From positions 1,550,001 through 1,614,000 of the forward strand of contig JBDXFZ010000146.1 in NCBI GenBank assembly GCA_039990395.1: a stretch of DNA of 64,000 nucleotides, in the 5' to 3' direction. Below are positions 10,301 through 17,832 of the stretch, one piece after another (position 1 is the first letter of the stretch; each line of letters opens with the position of its first letter). Under the pieces are notes generated by a model. It had not been told where the DNA came from, did no database searches, and worked only from the letters and a program-made list of their open reading frames with translations. Made by a program: the position numbers and the translations under genes. Origin of the DNA: CALINF01 sp039990395. Its GTDB lineage: Bacteria > Pseudomonadota > Gammaproteobacteria > Pseudomonadales > Halieaceae.

Positions 10301-10845
10301 CCCGTGGAGCTGGGTCACTGGATGACTCCTCTGGCATCGACTGGGTCGACCCTTATCCTCAACGCATATCACGCTATCGGCAACTCGCATTGCTCATGGC
10401 GGCAGGCTATGGAGGCGTGCTGGTAGCCAGTATCGGGCTGGGGTTGCCGACGAGCGTACTGGCGGCAATCCTGCTAGCGCTGTCAGGCCCTGCTGTTACG
10501 CTATATATGCTTTACCGCGCGCCAGTAGGGTTTATTGGCAGCCGCGACGATACGCTGGTTCTGGTCGACCACAACGGGTTGTATCACATGGGCGCGGGTC
10601 CTCGGATACAGTATCAGTCGCGATTTGTACTGATCGATGATGTCGTCGTTTTTACGGGTGCCAGTCTGCTACCCACCTTCGAACCCAAACAGCTAAAAGC
10701 ACTCGAGAGCGCGATTACAGCGGGAGTGAAAGTCGAAAGTAAAGCCGTCTGGATCCGGCTATTGCAAGCCCAACATCCGCTGGCTATTGGCTCTATTGCG
10801 TGCGCTCTTGGCATCATCACGGCCGCCCTAATACTGGTGGTTTAG
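7327..10845 (+). CDS. Large membrane protein with Ala/Lys/Glu/Arg-rich coiled coil and periplasmic domain
   Basis: 1172 residues. It starts at GTG with GGAG upstream. Residues 1-78 form a compact module (SGKPVTLRRNLD) of the kind found at the N terminus of varied proteobacterial membrane proteins. Residues 150-550 are an almost uninterrupted charged helix rich in A, K, E, R and Q, resembling TolA or IF-2 linkers and long enough for a coiled coil of tens of nanometres. A membrane helix lies at about 641-662. Residues 665-955 are repeat-like beta-rich sequence (SNSDGELLVL, FNTDGDLIGL, FNAQGDLLAD) suggestive of a propeller. Further membrane helices lie near 960-982, 1021-1067 and 1150-1171. I do not recognise a named family for the whole. 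A role linking cytoplasm to a periplasmic sensor domain is speculation. Confidence 0.75.
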   Translation: MNRFNLSFKGTTLPGYELERVQTRLANALGLPGPESTAPFFSGKPVTLRRNLDRKVAADWYRKLRDIGMDVELIKSTDAVISDSETKTDKPIAAKDQPTSPPASPAAKHTDHAKGSTKAAPTPRRGMSEEIHQSKPGQVDKSWAVPSSSQTAPDKLNKAGKAEVSDEQRRAKADATARLAAEHAAEIARQKQLEADVKRKAQERQEREREQKKERDRKDAELAAQREAQAKRDAQEKEKAREAAEREAKQRARAALEAKLKAQLETEREAEAQAERDRLAEEEAQRQRDEQLKAEQLAAAEAARAHAAVLEEKRKAAARLAAQKAEEKERKRVAAQALAAKKAQEKQRKAQEAAKAKAEREAEKARIKAEREEAKRKAQAIAEQARAEQEQRRAKAREEALRIKAEKAEAARLAAEHAAREKAREEAQRKQRDAELAERRARQKEAELRAAAEAAHKKAEEEHRKAEAAAKLLAQQEEARLAQKLARAEAEQARKAEIAAQKRQEAVEKRRKAEAKAKQKASEQAEREKQQALALAERAKLEEQVIATGAARLKDASTGTTSKPRVKTRLEVPTRSSHASAAVAAVASPVQPATTDDSSKGVSTGFQRGAPNFYTLTAFHNSQELKQRPAESAAKARRGMLAVAAMLVVLALSITAFALRSPVAIQRGPIGITSNSDGELLVLVASAVYIHDRAGLGTLTLTLEELGLSSLQPPLHFNTDGDLIGLGALQGSSSPLSLIRCQLPERHCTAAIEQSGDPAASATPAHFAINALNNDLYLLSETPAVLHRFNAQGDLLADAELPVAAQPTLRLDSGLIFINSEFDSAISVFRPDIADFGQQLDEVLLMPPPAVANQHRLVLDFLPIDEQWWAVLGDPKSQTSALYRFDASWRFISDSPLPAAYYPARLARWNDKLLVSHPSQIEQIRLSKEGVKEAQYQSDLLLNAVSANETTAAWQGLLGRAVPALLMALILIAIGYTWAYRLRSRVYQHSKTRGAGSLDDSSGIDWVDPYPQRISRYRQLALLMAAGYGGVLVASIGLGLPTSVLAAILLALSGPAVTLYMLYRAPVGFIGSRDDTLVLVDHNGLYHMGAGPRIQYQSRFVLIDDVVVFTGASLLPTFEPKQLKALESAITAGVKVESKAVWIRLLQAQHPLAIGSIACALGIITAALILVV

Positions 10846-10868
10846 TCTACCTCTTGCGCAGGGAGTCG

Positions 10869-10896
10869 TAGACCATCGCCCAACAACCGTTATACT
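10869..10896 (+). promoter_or_regulatory. Candidate sigma70 promoter for lutABC
   Basis: TAGACC (4/6) at 10869-10874, a 16-base spacer and TATACT (5/6) at 10891-10896. Transcription would begin near 10903, about 50 bases before the lutA ATG. Confidence 0.5.
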
Positions 10897-10927
10897 GACT
10901 TGAAAGGCGACCCCGCTAATGTCAGTA
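10893..10927. repeat. 7-base inverted repeat across the lutA leader
   Basis: TACTGAC at 10893-10899 and its exact reverse complement GTCAGTA at 10921-10927, separated by 21 bases. The left arm overlaps the proposed -10 element. It could be a repressor operator or an RNA stem; no regulator gene lies next to lutABC. Confidence 0.4.
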
Positions 10928-10951
10928 CCGTAAAAGGAATCACAACCCAGC

Positions 10952-11743
10952 ATGTCCGAATCGCAGCAACCTCAGGCAAGCCAGCGTTTTCAGGTACATC
11001 TGTTTGTCACCTGCCTCGCAGATCTCTTTCGCCCCTCAGTCGCTTTTAACAGCATCGCTTTGCTCGAGGAGTCAGGCTGCGATGTGACTGTGCCCATATC
11101 CCAAACCTGCTGTGGTCAGCCGGGCTACAATACTGGCGACTACGAAAGTACGGTTCCTTTAGCTAAACGCCTAATAGAAACATTCGAAACAGCAGACTAT
11201 GTGGTTGCACCGTCTGGCTCCTGTGCGGGCATGATCACCCACCACTACCCAAAAATTCTTGAGGGACAATGGCGCGAGCGAGCGTTGGAACTGGCAGCTA
11301 GAACATTTGAACTCACACAATTTTTAAGCGAGGTCTCCAGACTCAAACGCTCCAATGAGCTTCGCCCAGACATAGGCAGTGTGACCTACCATGACAGCTG
11401 CGCGGGGTTGCGGGAGCTGGGAATACAGACACAACCGCGACACCTACTCAACACACTCTGCAAAGCAGACCTTAATGAGATGCAGCGCACGGACGTGTGC
11501 TGCGGCTTCGGAGGCACCTTCTGTGCCAAGATGCCGGAACTATCTGCCAATATGGCTTCAGATAAACTCGAGACAACGCGAGCCTCTGGCGCAAAAATTC
11601 TCGCAGGTGGTGATTTGGGTTGTCTGATGAATCTTGCCGGGCGGGCAAAGCGCGAGGGCATGGACCTGGAAGTACGGCACATTGCCGAACTTTTGGCCGG
11701 CGACCTTGCTACGCCGGCTATCGGCGACAGCTCTCAAACGTGA
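10952..11743 (+). CDS. lutA: Lactate utilization protein A (Fe-S oxidoreductase subunit)
   Basis: 263 residues, usual size for LutA/LldE. It carries CCG cysteine-rich motifs: TCCGQPG at about 52-58, HDSC at 147-150 and VCCGFGG around 182-188, which bind a cluster in this family. LutA, LutB and LutC together oxidise L-lactate to pyruvate in the cytoplasm or at the inner membrane face. This is the first gene of a three-gene operon. The ATG is preceded by AAAGGA. LutB begins 10 bases after its stop, with LutB's ribosome site partly inside the LutA stop. Confidence 0.92.
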   Translation: MSESQQPQASQRFQVHLFVTCLADLFRPSVAFNSIALLEESGCDVTVPISQTCCGQPGYNTGDYESTVPLAKRLIETFETADYVVAPSGSCAGMITHHYPKILEGQWRERALELAARTFELTQFLSEVSRLKRSNELRPDIGSVTYHDSCAGLRELGIQTQPRHLLNTLCKADLNEMQRTDVCCGFGGTFCAKMPELSANMASDKLETTRASGAKILAGGDLGCLMNLAGRAKREGMDLEVRHIAELLAGDLATPAIGDSSQT

Positions 11744-11753
11744 GGATTACGCT

Positions 11754-13172
11754 GTGACGGTTTCCAGCAACGATTTTGTCGCTCAATCTGCGGCTGCTTT
11801 GCAGGAACCGGAGCGACTGCGCACACGCAACGCGTTGAGCACTCATATGCCGGCGATGCGCAGCAAAGCTGTCGAGGAATTTGGAGACTTTCAGGCACTG
11901 CGAGAGCATGTTGCCAATGTCAGGCAGCATGCTCTGGACAACCTCGATTACTACCTGCCGCAATTTGAACAACAGGCATTAGAGAACGGTAATCAGGTGC
12001 ACTACGCACGCACCGGCACCGAGCTCAATGATATCGTTCTCACCATCTGCCAAAGACACAATGCCCGCAAGGTCGCCAAGGGCAAGTCTATGGTGACCGA
12101 GGAAACTGAGCTCAATCATCACCTGGAACGCGCAGGGTTAGAAGTCATTGAGACGGATCTTGGGGAATACATTATTCAGCAGGCCGGTGAAACCCCCAGC
12201 CATATCGTTGGACCGGCGCTACACAAACCCGAGGCCGAGATTCGAGAACTGTTTCTGGATAAACATCAACTTGGCACTCGTGAGCTAGAAGACCCACCCG
12301 CGATGGTAGAAGAAGCACGAACTGTTCTGCGTGAGCACTTCCTGACTGCCGATGTGGGTATTGTCGGCGCTAATGCGCTTATCGCAGAAAATGGCTATTC
12401 CCTGCTTGTGACCAACGAGGGTAACGGTGACCTCTGTACGAACCTGCCCAATATCTTAATCGTGTGTACAACGATAGAGAGAGTATTGCCTCGCACCAGC
12501 GATGCAGCAGCGCTGGTGCGTATGCTGACACGCTCCACCACCGGCCAACCCATCAGTTGCTATACCAGTTACTACTCCGGACCGAGACGGCAAGACGACG
12601 TCGATGGACCACTAGAGACTCATTACGTATTGCTGGACAACAAGCGTAGCGACATACTGGCGAGCGACTACAAAGATATGCTGCAATGCGTGCGTTGCGG
12701 AGCCTGCCTTAATCATTGTCCAGTGTATATCGGTGCAGGCGGCCACGCCTACGGATCCGTGTATCAAGGGCCTATGGGTTCGATATTAACACCCCTGCTC
12801 AACTCCCTGGAAGAAAGCCATACACTTCCCAACGCCTGCACAAGTTGCGGTCGCTGCGCCGAGGTTTGCCCAGCGAACATCCCACTGCCCGATCTACTAA
12901 GGGATCTCAGGCATGAAGAATATCAGAGCAAATTGGGCTCAGGACGCTGGCGTAAAGGAATGAAACTGCATGCCTGGCTCTGCCAGAATCCTCGCCTATA
13001 CCGATTTTTATCAGGGCTGACGATACGTGCTCTGTATCGCCTTGGACGCCGCAGCGGCGGCTTCACCCGCCTCCCCTTCGCGGCCGGCTGGACACAGGAG
13101 CGAGATTTCCCTGCGCCCCAGAGCGATACGTTTATGCATCAGTACTCCAAGCAGGTTTCACAGAATGAGTGA
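11754..13172 (+). CDS. lutB: Lactate utilization protein B (two 4Fe-4S ferredoxin-type clusters)
   Basis: 472 residues from a GTG at 11754, chosen because GAGG sits eight bases upstream at the LutA stop and the family alignment begins here; the frame is open further left, inside lutA. The N-terminal two thirds is a LUD-type domain (VTEETELNHH, EYIIQQAGETPSHI). The C-terminal part holds two ferredoxin motifs, CVRCGACLNHCP and CTSCGRCAEVCP, for two 4Fe-4S clusters. It passes electrons during lactate oxidation. The end overlaps lutC by eight bases (ATGAGTGA), implying translational coupling. Confidence 0.92.
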   Translation: MTVSSNDFVAQSAAALQEPERLRTRNALSTHMPAMRSKAVEEFGDFQALREHVANVRQHALDNLDYYLPQFEQQALENGNQVHYARTGTELNDIVLTICQRHNARKVAKGKSMVTEETELNHHLERAGLEVIETDLGEYIIQQAGETPSHIVGPALHKPEAEIRELFLDKHQLGTRELEDPPAMVEEARTVLREHFLTADVGIVGANALIAENGYSLLVTNEGNGDLCTNLPNILIVCTTIERVLPRTSDAAALVRMLTRSTTGQPISCYTSYYSGPRRQDDVDGPLETHYVLLDNKRSDILASDYKDMLQCVRCGACLNHCPVYIGAGGHAYGSVYQGPMGSILTPLLNSLEESHTLPNACTSCGRCAEVCPANIPLPDLLRDLRHEEYQSKLGSGRWRKGMKLHAWLCQNPRLYRFLSGLTIRALYRLGRRSGGFTRLPFAAGWTQERDFPAPQSDTFMHQYSKQVSQNE

Positions 13173-13887
13173 TGCTCGCTCCGAAATTCTCGCCCGCGTG
13201 AGGCGCGCCTCACGCTGCTTGCCAGAGGCCGAAGTAAAGCTGGCACTCTCACGCTTGGGGAACGGGCCTTCTGCAACACTGCCACATCCGGAACTGGCTG
13301 TATCCTTCCTGACCAACGTGCTGAAAAACCAGGGCACCATAGCTACCGCCAGTAATCGTTCTGAGGCAGTCACTGTGATTGGAAAATACCTCTACGAACA
13401 CCACCGAAGCCGCAAACTGGTCGCAGGGAATGACGCCAGACTGGCAGCGCTGCCCTGGAGAGATGCCGGTCTACTGCCTCGATTTGGCGAGGCTGAGAGT
13501 GGAGAACTCGCCACTTTAAGCTACGCGATAGCGGGAATAGCAGAAACAGGCAGCATCGTCACCTACACAGGACGCAACAACCCGGCAGCGAATAATCTAC
13601 TGACCGAAGATCACATTGTGATCGTTGCACTAGACGATCTGGTTGAGCGCTATGACGTGGCACTTGAGGCCTTGCAAACAGCCCGACCCAGAGGGGTCAA
13701 TGTCATATCGGGGCCCTCAGGCACTGCGGATATCGCCATGCATATGGTGCACGGTGCGCACGGACCTCGCAGGTGGCATGTTGTTTTACTGGGAAACGTA
13801 TCTGCAGACTGCGTGGAGCAGGCCCGCGCTCTGGCAGGCCTTTCAGGCAAGAGCCAGGTCGAGCAATTGCCCGACGCTGGAGAGTAG
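13165..13887 (+). CDS. lutC: Lactate utilization protein C (LUD domain)
   Basis: 240 residues from the ATG at 13165, which overlaps the lutB stop. An earlier in-frame start would lie inside lutB and is unlikely. The LUD fold is seen in AIAETGSIV, NNLLTEDHIVIV and GPSGTADIAM. It is the third component of the LutABC lactate oxidation complex. It ends two bases from the convergent SYLF gene, with no recognisable terminator between them. No lactate permease (LutP) or GntR regulator (LutR) is adjacent. Confidence 0.9.
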   Translation: MSDARSEILARVRRASRCLPEAEVKLALSRLGNGPSATLPHPELAVSFLTNVLKNQGTIATASNRSEAVTVIGKYLYEHHRSRKLVAGNDARLAALPWRDAGLLPRFGEAESGELATLSYAIAGIAETGSIVTYTGRNNPAANNLLTEDHIVIVALDDLVERYDVALEALQTARPRGVNVISGPSGTADIAMHMVHGAHGPRRWHVVLLGNVSADCVEQARALAGLSGKSQVEQLPDAGE

Positions 13888-13889
13888 CC

Positions 13890-14462
13890 CTAAAGAGGTG
13901 TGTAACTAAACTTCTGGCCGCCCAGCGATGCCTCATACATCAGGCCACCCTTGGCTATGGTAAACGCTGCCATACCTTTGCGATATCCTCCATGAGCAGT
14001 GGCTGCATCATTGCGACCGCCACTAGCACCTGCAGACATACCGCCGCCTGTATTGGTCTCAGCTGAAACCCCAGCTGTAATTGCCACAGCTGTCATTTGT
14101 GCACTGAACTCAAAATTTCCCGAGATAAACTCACGGAATGAACGCTCATCCTCAAAAAAGATCATCTGACTAAAGGCCTGACCTCCAAGCTGAAACCCCA
14201 GTGTCAATTGGGTCATGGATACGTTGCCGGTATGCGCGCCTTTTGCATAGACACGCCCCTTACCGTGAGCACCTCCGATGCCAATGCCTCCCTTACCTAT
14301 CGTTGGGAACACAGCGTAGCCATACGCATTGGAGAAAAATGAAGTGGTTTCACCTGCATCGCGAAACGCCTTGACCGTATCGCTATAACTATCTGCCAGC
14401 GCTACCTGACCAAACGCGGAAAGTGCGACAAACATCAATAGCGACTTAACTGTTTTTAGCAT
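13890..14462 (-). CDS. SYLF-domain (Ysc84-like) lipid-binding protein, secreted
   Basis: 190 residues with a Sec signal peptide of about 23 residues ending in ALA. The rest is a SYLF/DUF500 domain: SNAYGYAVFPTIGKGGIGIG, then LTLGFQLGGQAFSQMIFF and the C-terminal GGLMYEASLGGQKFSY. In yeast Ysc84 and plant homologues this domain binds phosphoinositides; bacterial members are periplasmic or envelope proteins of unclear role. A Gly/Ala-rich insert lies around 135-160. The ATG has AGAGG about nine bases upstream. Confidence 0.88.
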   Translation of the reverse strand: MLKTVKSLLMFVALSAFGQVALADSYSDTVKAFRDAGETTSFFSNAYGYAVFPTIGKGGIGIGGAHGKGRVYAKGAHTGNVSMTQLTLGFQLGGQAFSQMIFFEDERSFREFISGNFEFSAQMTAVAITAGVSAETNTGGGMSAGASGGRNDAATAHGGYRKGMAAFTIAKGGLMYEASLGGQKFSYTPL

Positions 14463-14776
14463 TAGCTCAAACCTCTTGTAAAAGCGACAACTAGGAAGCG
14501 GATGGCATAAGATTCCGCATTTATAACGCCTGACATTCTACTCCATCTCCGTCAGAGTTGGGACAGCAAACCCCAGCTTTTTATCCCTATCGCACACATC
14601 AACTAGATACATACCCAGTCAGGCGCACAGCGATGTTTTCCAAATGACGAACAGGCCCGCGTACAATAAGCACCATACTTCAACTGTTGTTATTATCCTT
14701 CGACCGCAACCGATCATCGCTTAAGAGCGATCAGAGTGACCGATCCACGCCCTTACGCCAAGAGAGATTTATATCA
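14463..14776. other. 314-base divergent intergenic region
   Basis: Lies between the SYLF gene (minus) and the thioesterase gene (plus) and must hold both promoters. I see AT-rich segments but no convincing -35/-10 pair, tRNA, small ORF with a ribosome site or terminator. Confidence 0.5.
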
Positions 14777-15574
14777 ATGCATGACACCCATCCTGAAACT
14801 CCGCCCTTTTACACAATCGATGAGAATGGATGGGTTATGGGCAACGACCCAGCACGGGGGCCTTGGACGGTAGATGGGTGCCATGGCGGTCCTGTAGCGG
14901 CCATTTTCGCTCGCGCGCTCGAAATGGCAGTGCCCGACAAGCAACTCACTCGATTGACTATTGATCTGTTTCGGCCCGTGCCTCTTAGCGGCTTTCGGAT
15001 TGAGACCGAAATAGGACGCAATGGCAGGATGGTGGCAACCATTGCCGCTACGCTGATAAACCGAGAAGGCAAACCCTGCGCGAGTGCAACCGGACTACTG
15101 ATACGCGAAGAGGATCTCGGTGAAGTCCCGACAACCACGATTTTACCGCCAGATTTTGACAACAAGGTGGGCATCCGATTTCCGGGAGTCAAGCGAGGCC
15201 ATGATCTACCCACTTTTGCCGACTTCACGGAGATCGCCTTCCCCTCGGACAAACCGTTCTCGCCGGGCCCAAACACCATGTGGATGCGCACAACATCGCT
15301 CCTGGCAGGCGAAGCAATGAGCGGCTTTCAAACACTATGCCCGCTGGCCGACTGTGGTAACGGCTTCTCCCGAAACGAGCCTGGAATGACCATCAGCTTT
15401 ATCAACCCCGACCTATCCATAAACTTTCACCGCGACCCGGTATCTCGCTGGATCGGTGCCAGTTTTTCTTCACAGTGGGAGAGCACTGGCCGAGGCGTAT
15501 CACTGGCAACCCTGTTCGATACGCAGGGGCCAATCGGTGCAGCGCAGCAGACTTTGCTACTACAACGCGAATAG
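14777..15574 (+). CDS. Acyl-CoA thioesterase family protein (double hotdog)
   Basis: 265 residues from the ATG at 14777. The frame is open 30 codons further left from a TTG, but that extension (rich in Arg and Ser) does not fit the family. HGGPVAAIFARALE near 38-51 is the first hotdog helix; LTIDLFRPVPLSGF and GRNGRMVATIAATLIN are the strands of the TesB-like N-terminal hotdog. A second hotdog continues to the end (GRGVSLATLFDTQG). Family members hydrolyse acyl-CoA thioesters in the cytoplasm. The next gene, folE, lies 91 bases on; no functional link is obvious. Confidence 0.82.
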   Translation: MHDTHPETPPFYTIDENGWVMGNDPARGPWTVDGCHGGPVAAIFARALEMAVPDKQLTRLTIDLFRPVPLSGFRIETEIGRNGRMVATIAATLINREGKPCASATGLLIREEDLGEVPTTTILPPDFDNKVGIRFPGVKRGHDLPTFADFTEIAFPSDKPFSPGPNTMWMRTTSLLAGEAMSGFQTLCPLADCGNGFSRNEPGMTISFINPDLSINFHRDPVSRWIGASFSSQWESTGRGVSLATLFDTQGPIGAAQQTLLLQRE

Positions 15575-15665
15575 ACTGATTTACCCTGACCGAAAACTGC
15601 TAACGACGATAATCCGACACTGCGAATCAACCGTACATTCCTCACTAACCCGAAAGGAGTAACCC

Positions 15666-16346
15666 ATGGAAGCCGTTTTAGCAGAGCACACAATAACATT
15701 CCCATCTACCATTTCTGCCGAAGCCGAATTAGTTAGAAATGCGTTGATCGAACGTGGATTGGAAACACCGCTGGTTGAAAACGACCTGACGCGTGACGAA
15801 AAATTCGCTCGCATTACAGAAGCGTTCACCGACATCACTCAGACCCTAGGCTTGGATCTCACAGACGACAGTCTGTGTGACACTCCAAAACGTATAGCAA
15901 AGATGTACGTAGACGAGATCTTCTCGGGACTGGACTACGACCAGTTCCCCAAAATCTCTGTCATTGACAATAAGATGCAGGTGGAGGAGATGGTTCTTAT
16001 CGATGATATTGATCTCGTTAGCACCTGCGAGCACCACTTTGTGACTATCGATGGCACGGCCAAGGTCGCGTACATTCCCGGCGATACGATTATCGGCCTA
16101 TCGAAAATCAATCGTATCGTGCGCTTCTTCGCGCAGCGGCCGCAAGTACAAGAACGGTTAACACAGCAGATACTTGTTGCTCTACAGACGCTGCTTGGTA
16201 CGGAAGATGTTGCCGTCACCATTAACGCGGTTCACTACTGTGTAAAGTCGCGAGGTGTCATGGATACAAACTCCCAAACCCGCACGACCGCAGTGGGAGG
16301 CGCGTTCAAGACTGACCCACGCACTCGCGCTGAATTTCTCCGCTAG
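15666..16346 (+). CDS. folE: GTP cyclohydrolase I
   Basis: 226 residues (E. coli FolE is 222). Converts GTP to 7,8-dihydroneopterin triphosphate, the first step to folate and, in some bacteria, queuosine. Zinc ligands Cys121, His124 (TCEHHF) and Cys192 (HYCVKSRG) are all present, and GLSKINRIVRFFAQRPQVQE is the conserved allosteric/active-site stretch. The closest pattern is the gammaproteobacterial type (ETPLVEND, DSLCDTPKRIAKMYVDEIF). It starts at an ATG with AAAGGAG seven bases upstream. A rho-independent terminator follows 20 bases after the stop. Confidence 0.97.
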   Translation: MEAVLAEHTITFPSTISAEAELVRNALIERGLETPLVENDLTRDEKFARITEAFTDITQTLGLDLTDDSLCDTPKRIAKMYVDEIFSGLDYDQFPKISVIDNKMQVEEMVLIDDIDLVSTCEHHFVTIDGTAKVAYIPGDTIIGLSKINRIVRFFAQRPQVQERLTQQILVALQTLLGTEDVAVTINAVHYCVKSRGVMDTNSQTRTTAVGGAFKTDPRTRAEFLR

Positions 16347-16365
16347 TCGACACTACTGCGCCCAA

Positions 16366-16391
16366 AAGCCCGGCATCGAGCCGGGTTTTTC
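16366..16391 (+). terminator. Rho-independent terminator after folE
   Basis: CCCGGC (16369-16374), loop ATCGA, GCCGGG (16380-16385), then five T residues (16386-16390). Flanking A residues can pair with the first Ts. Confidence 0.9.
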
Positions 16392-16467
16392 TCTCGACGA
16401 CTCGCCCACGCAGCTAACTTTTGTTAACATCACGACGCGTAATCTTTCTACAAGGAACAAACATCCC

Positions 16468-17832
16468 ATGCGTCACTTGACCAGCCTGTTTTGCAGCGCT
16501 GTAGCCCTGCTCTGCGCGGGCCACACAATCGCCGAACCTTTCCCATCCACTTATCAACCTCTGCCATCTCAACCCACGTTAATCACCAATGCCACCATAC
16601 TTACCGGCACGGGCGAGCGACTAGACAATGCCAGCCTCCTACTTCAGGACGGAAAAGTTGTTTGGGTTGGCGAAGGCGATGCGCCCGCTGAGTCGATCAA
16701 AATCGATGCGGAAGGTCGCTGGGTTACACCCGGCATTATCGATGTGCACTCACATCTTGGTGTCTACCCCTCGCCTTCTGTAACTGCACATTCCGACGGC
16801 AATGAGATGACGGGGCCAGTCACCGCAGATGTCTGGGCAGAACATAGTGTATGGCCGCAAGATCCCGGCTTTGCACGAGCATTGGCTGGAGGCATTACAA
16901 GCCTGCAGGTTCTGCCTGGCTCAGCAAATCTATTTGGAGGCCGCGGCGTCACTCTGAAAAACATTTATAGCAATAGCTACCAAGGGATGAAGTTCCCGGG
17001 TGCGCCACAGGGTCTTAAAATGGCCTGCGGCGAGAATCCAAAGCGTGTTTACGGTGACCGCAAGCAAGCACCCATGACTCGCATGGGCAACGTTGCCAAG
17101 TATCGTGCCGAGTGGATAGCCACCGAGAAGTACGTGACTGATTGGGAGAGCTATGAGCAGCAGGTCGCCAATGGTAAAAAAGATGCCAAGGCGCCCAAAC
17201 GCGATCTCAAATACGAGACACTCTCAGGTGTATTGGAAGGCGACATCATCATACATATGCATTGCTACCGCGCCGACGAGATGCTGACCATTCTGGATAT
17301 GGCAGAGGAATTTAACTACAAGGTCGGGACTTTCCACCACGGCGTAGAGGCCTACAAAATAGCGGATGAGTTGGCTGAGAATGGTGTTTGTGGTGCGCTT
17401 TGGGCCGACTGGTGGGGCTTCAAGATGGAAGCCTATGATGGCATCCAGGAAAACATCGCCATCGTCGACCGCCCTACGGGGAGTTGTTCAATAGTGCACT
17501 CTGATTCCAGCGAAGGCATTCAGCGCCTGAATCAGGAAGCGTCAAAGGCAATGACCCGCGGGCAACAGGCCGGCATGGAGATACCAGAAGAACGCGCTAT
17601 CAGCTGGATCACCAGTAATGCGGCTCAGTCCCTTGGCGTTGCTGATCGCACAGGCAGTCTGGAACCGGGCAAGATGGGGGATGTAGTTCTCTGGAGCGGG
17701 AACCCGTTCAGCGTTTATACCCGCGCTGACCAGGTGTTTATAGACGGTGCTCTCGTGTACGACCGCAGCAATCCGGCGCTTCAGCCTGTATCAGATTTCG
17801 AACTGGGTCAGCTGCAGGAGGTACGACCATGA
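16468..17832 (+). CDS. Secreted amidohydrolase, imidazolonepropionase-like, metal site intact
   Basis: 454 residues from the ATG at 16468 (AAGGA ten bases upstream). The frame stays open back into folE, but the signal peptide (MRHLTSLF, cut near IAE at 21-23) fixes this start. The TIM-barrel metal site is complete: His94-Ser-His96 (DVHSHLG), His263/His265 (HMHCYR), His290/His291 (FHHGVE) and Asp346 (HSDSSE). Relatives hydrolyse cyclic amides or prolyl dipeptides; the substrate is unknown. Its stop overlaps the start of a second amidohydrolase (ATGA), so the two are probably made in a fixed ratio and may form a complex in the periplasm. Confidence 0.87.
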   Translation: MRHLTSLFCSAVALLCAGHTIAEPFPSTYQPLPSQPTLITNATILTGTGERLDNASLLLQDGKVVWVGEGDAPAESIKIDAEGRWVTPGIIDVHSHLGVYPSPSVTAHSDGNEMTGPVTADVWAEHSVWPQDPGFARALAGGITSLQVLPGSANLFGGRGVTLKNIYSNSYQGMKFPGAPQGLKMACGENPKRVYGDRKQAPMTRMGNVAKYRAEWIATEKYVTDWESYEQQVANGKKDAKAPKRDLKYETLSGVLEGDIIIHMHCYRADEMLTILDMAEEFNYKVGTFHHGVEAYKIADELAENGVCGALWADWWGFKMEAYDGIQENIAIVDRPTGSCSIVHSDSSEGIQRLNQEASKAMTRGQQAGMEIPEERAISWITSNAAQSLGVADRTGSLEPGKMGDVVLWSGNPFSVYTRADQVFIDGALVYDRSNPALQPVSDFELGQLQEVRP

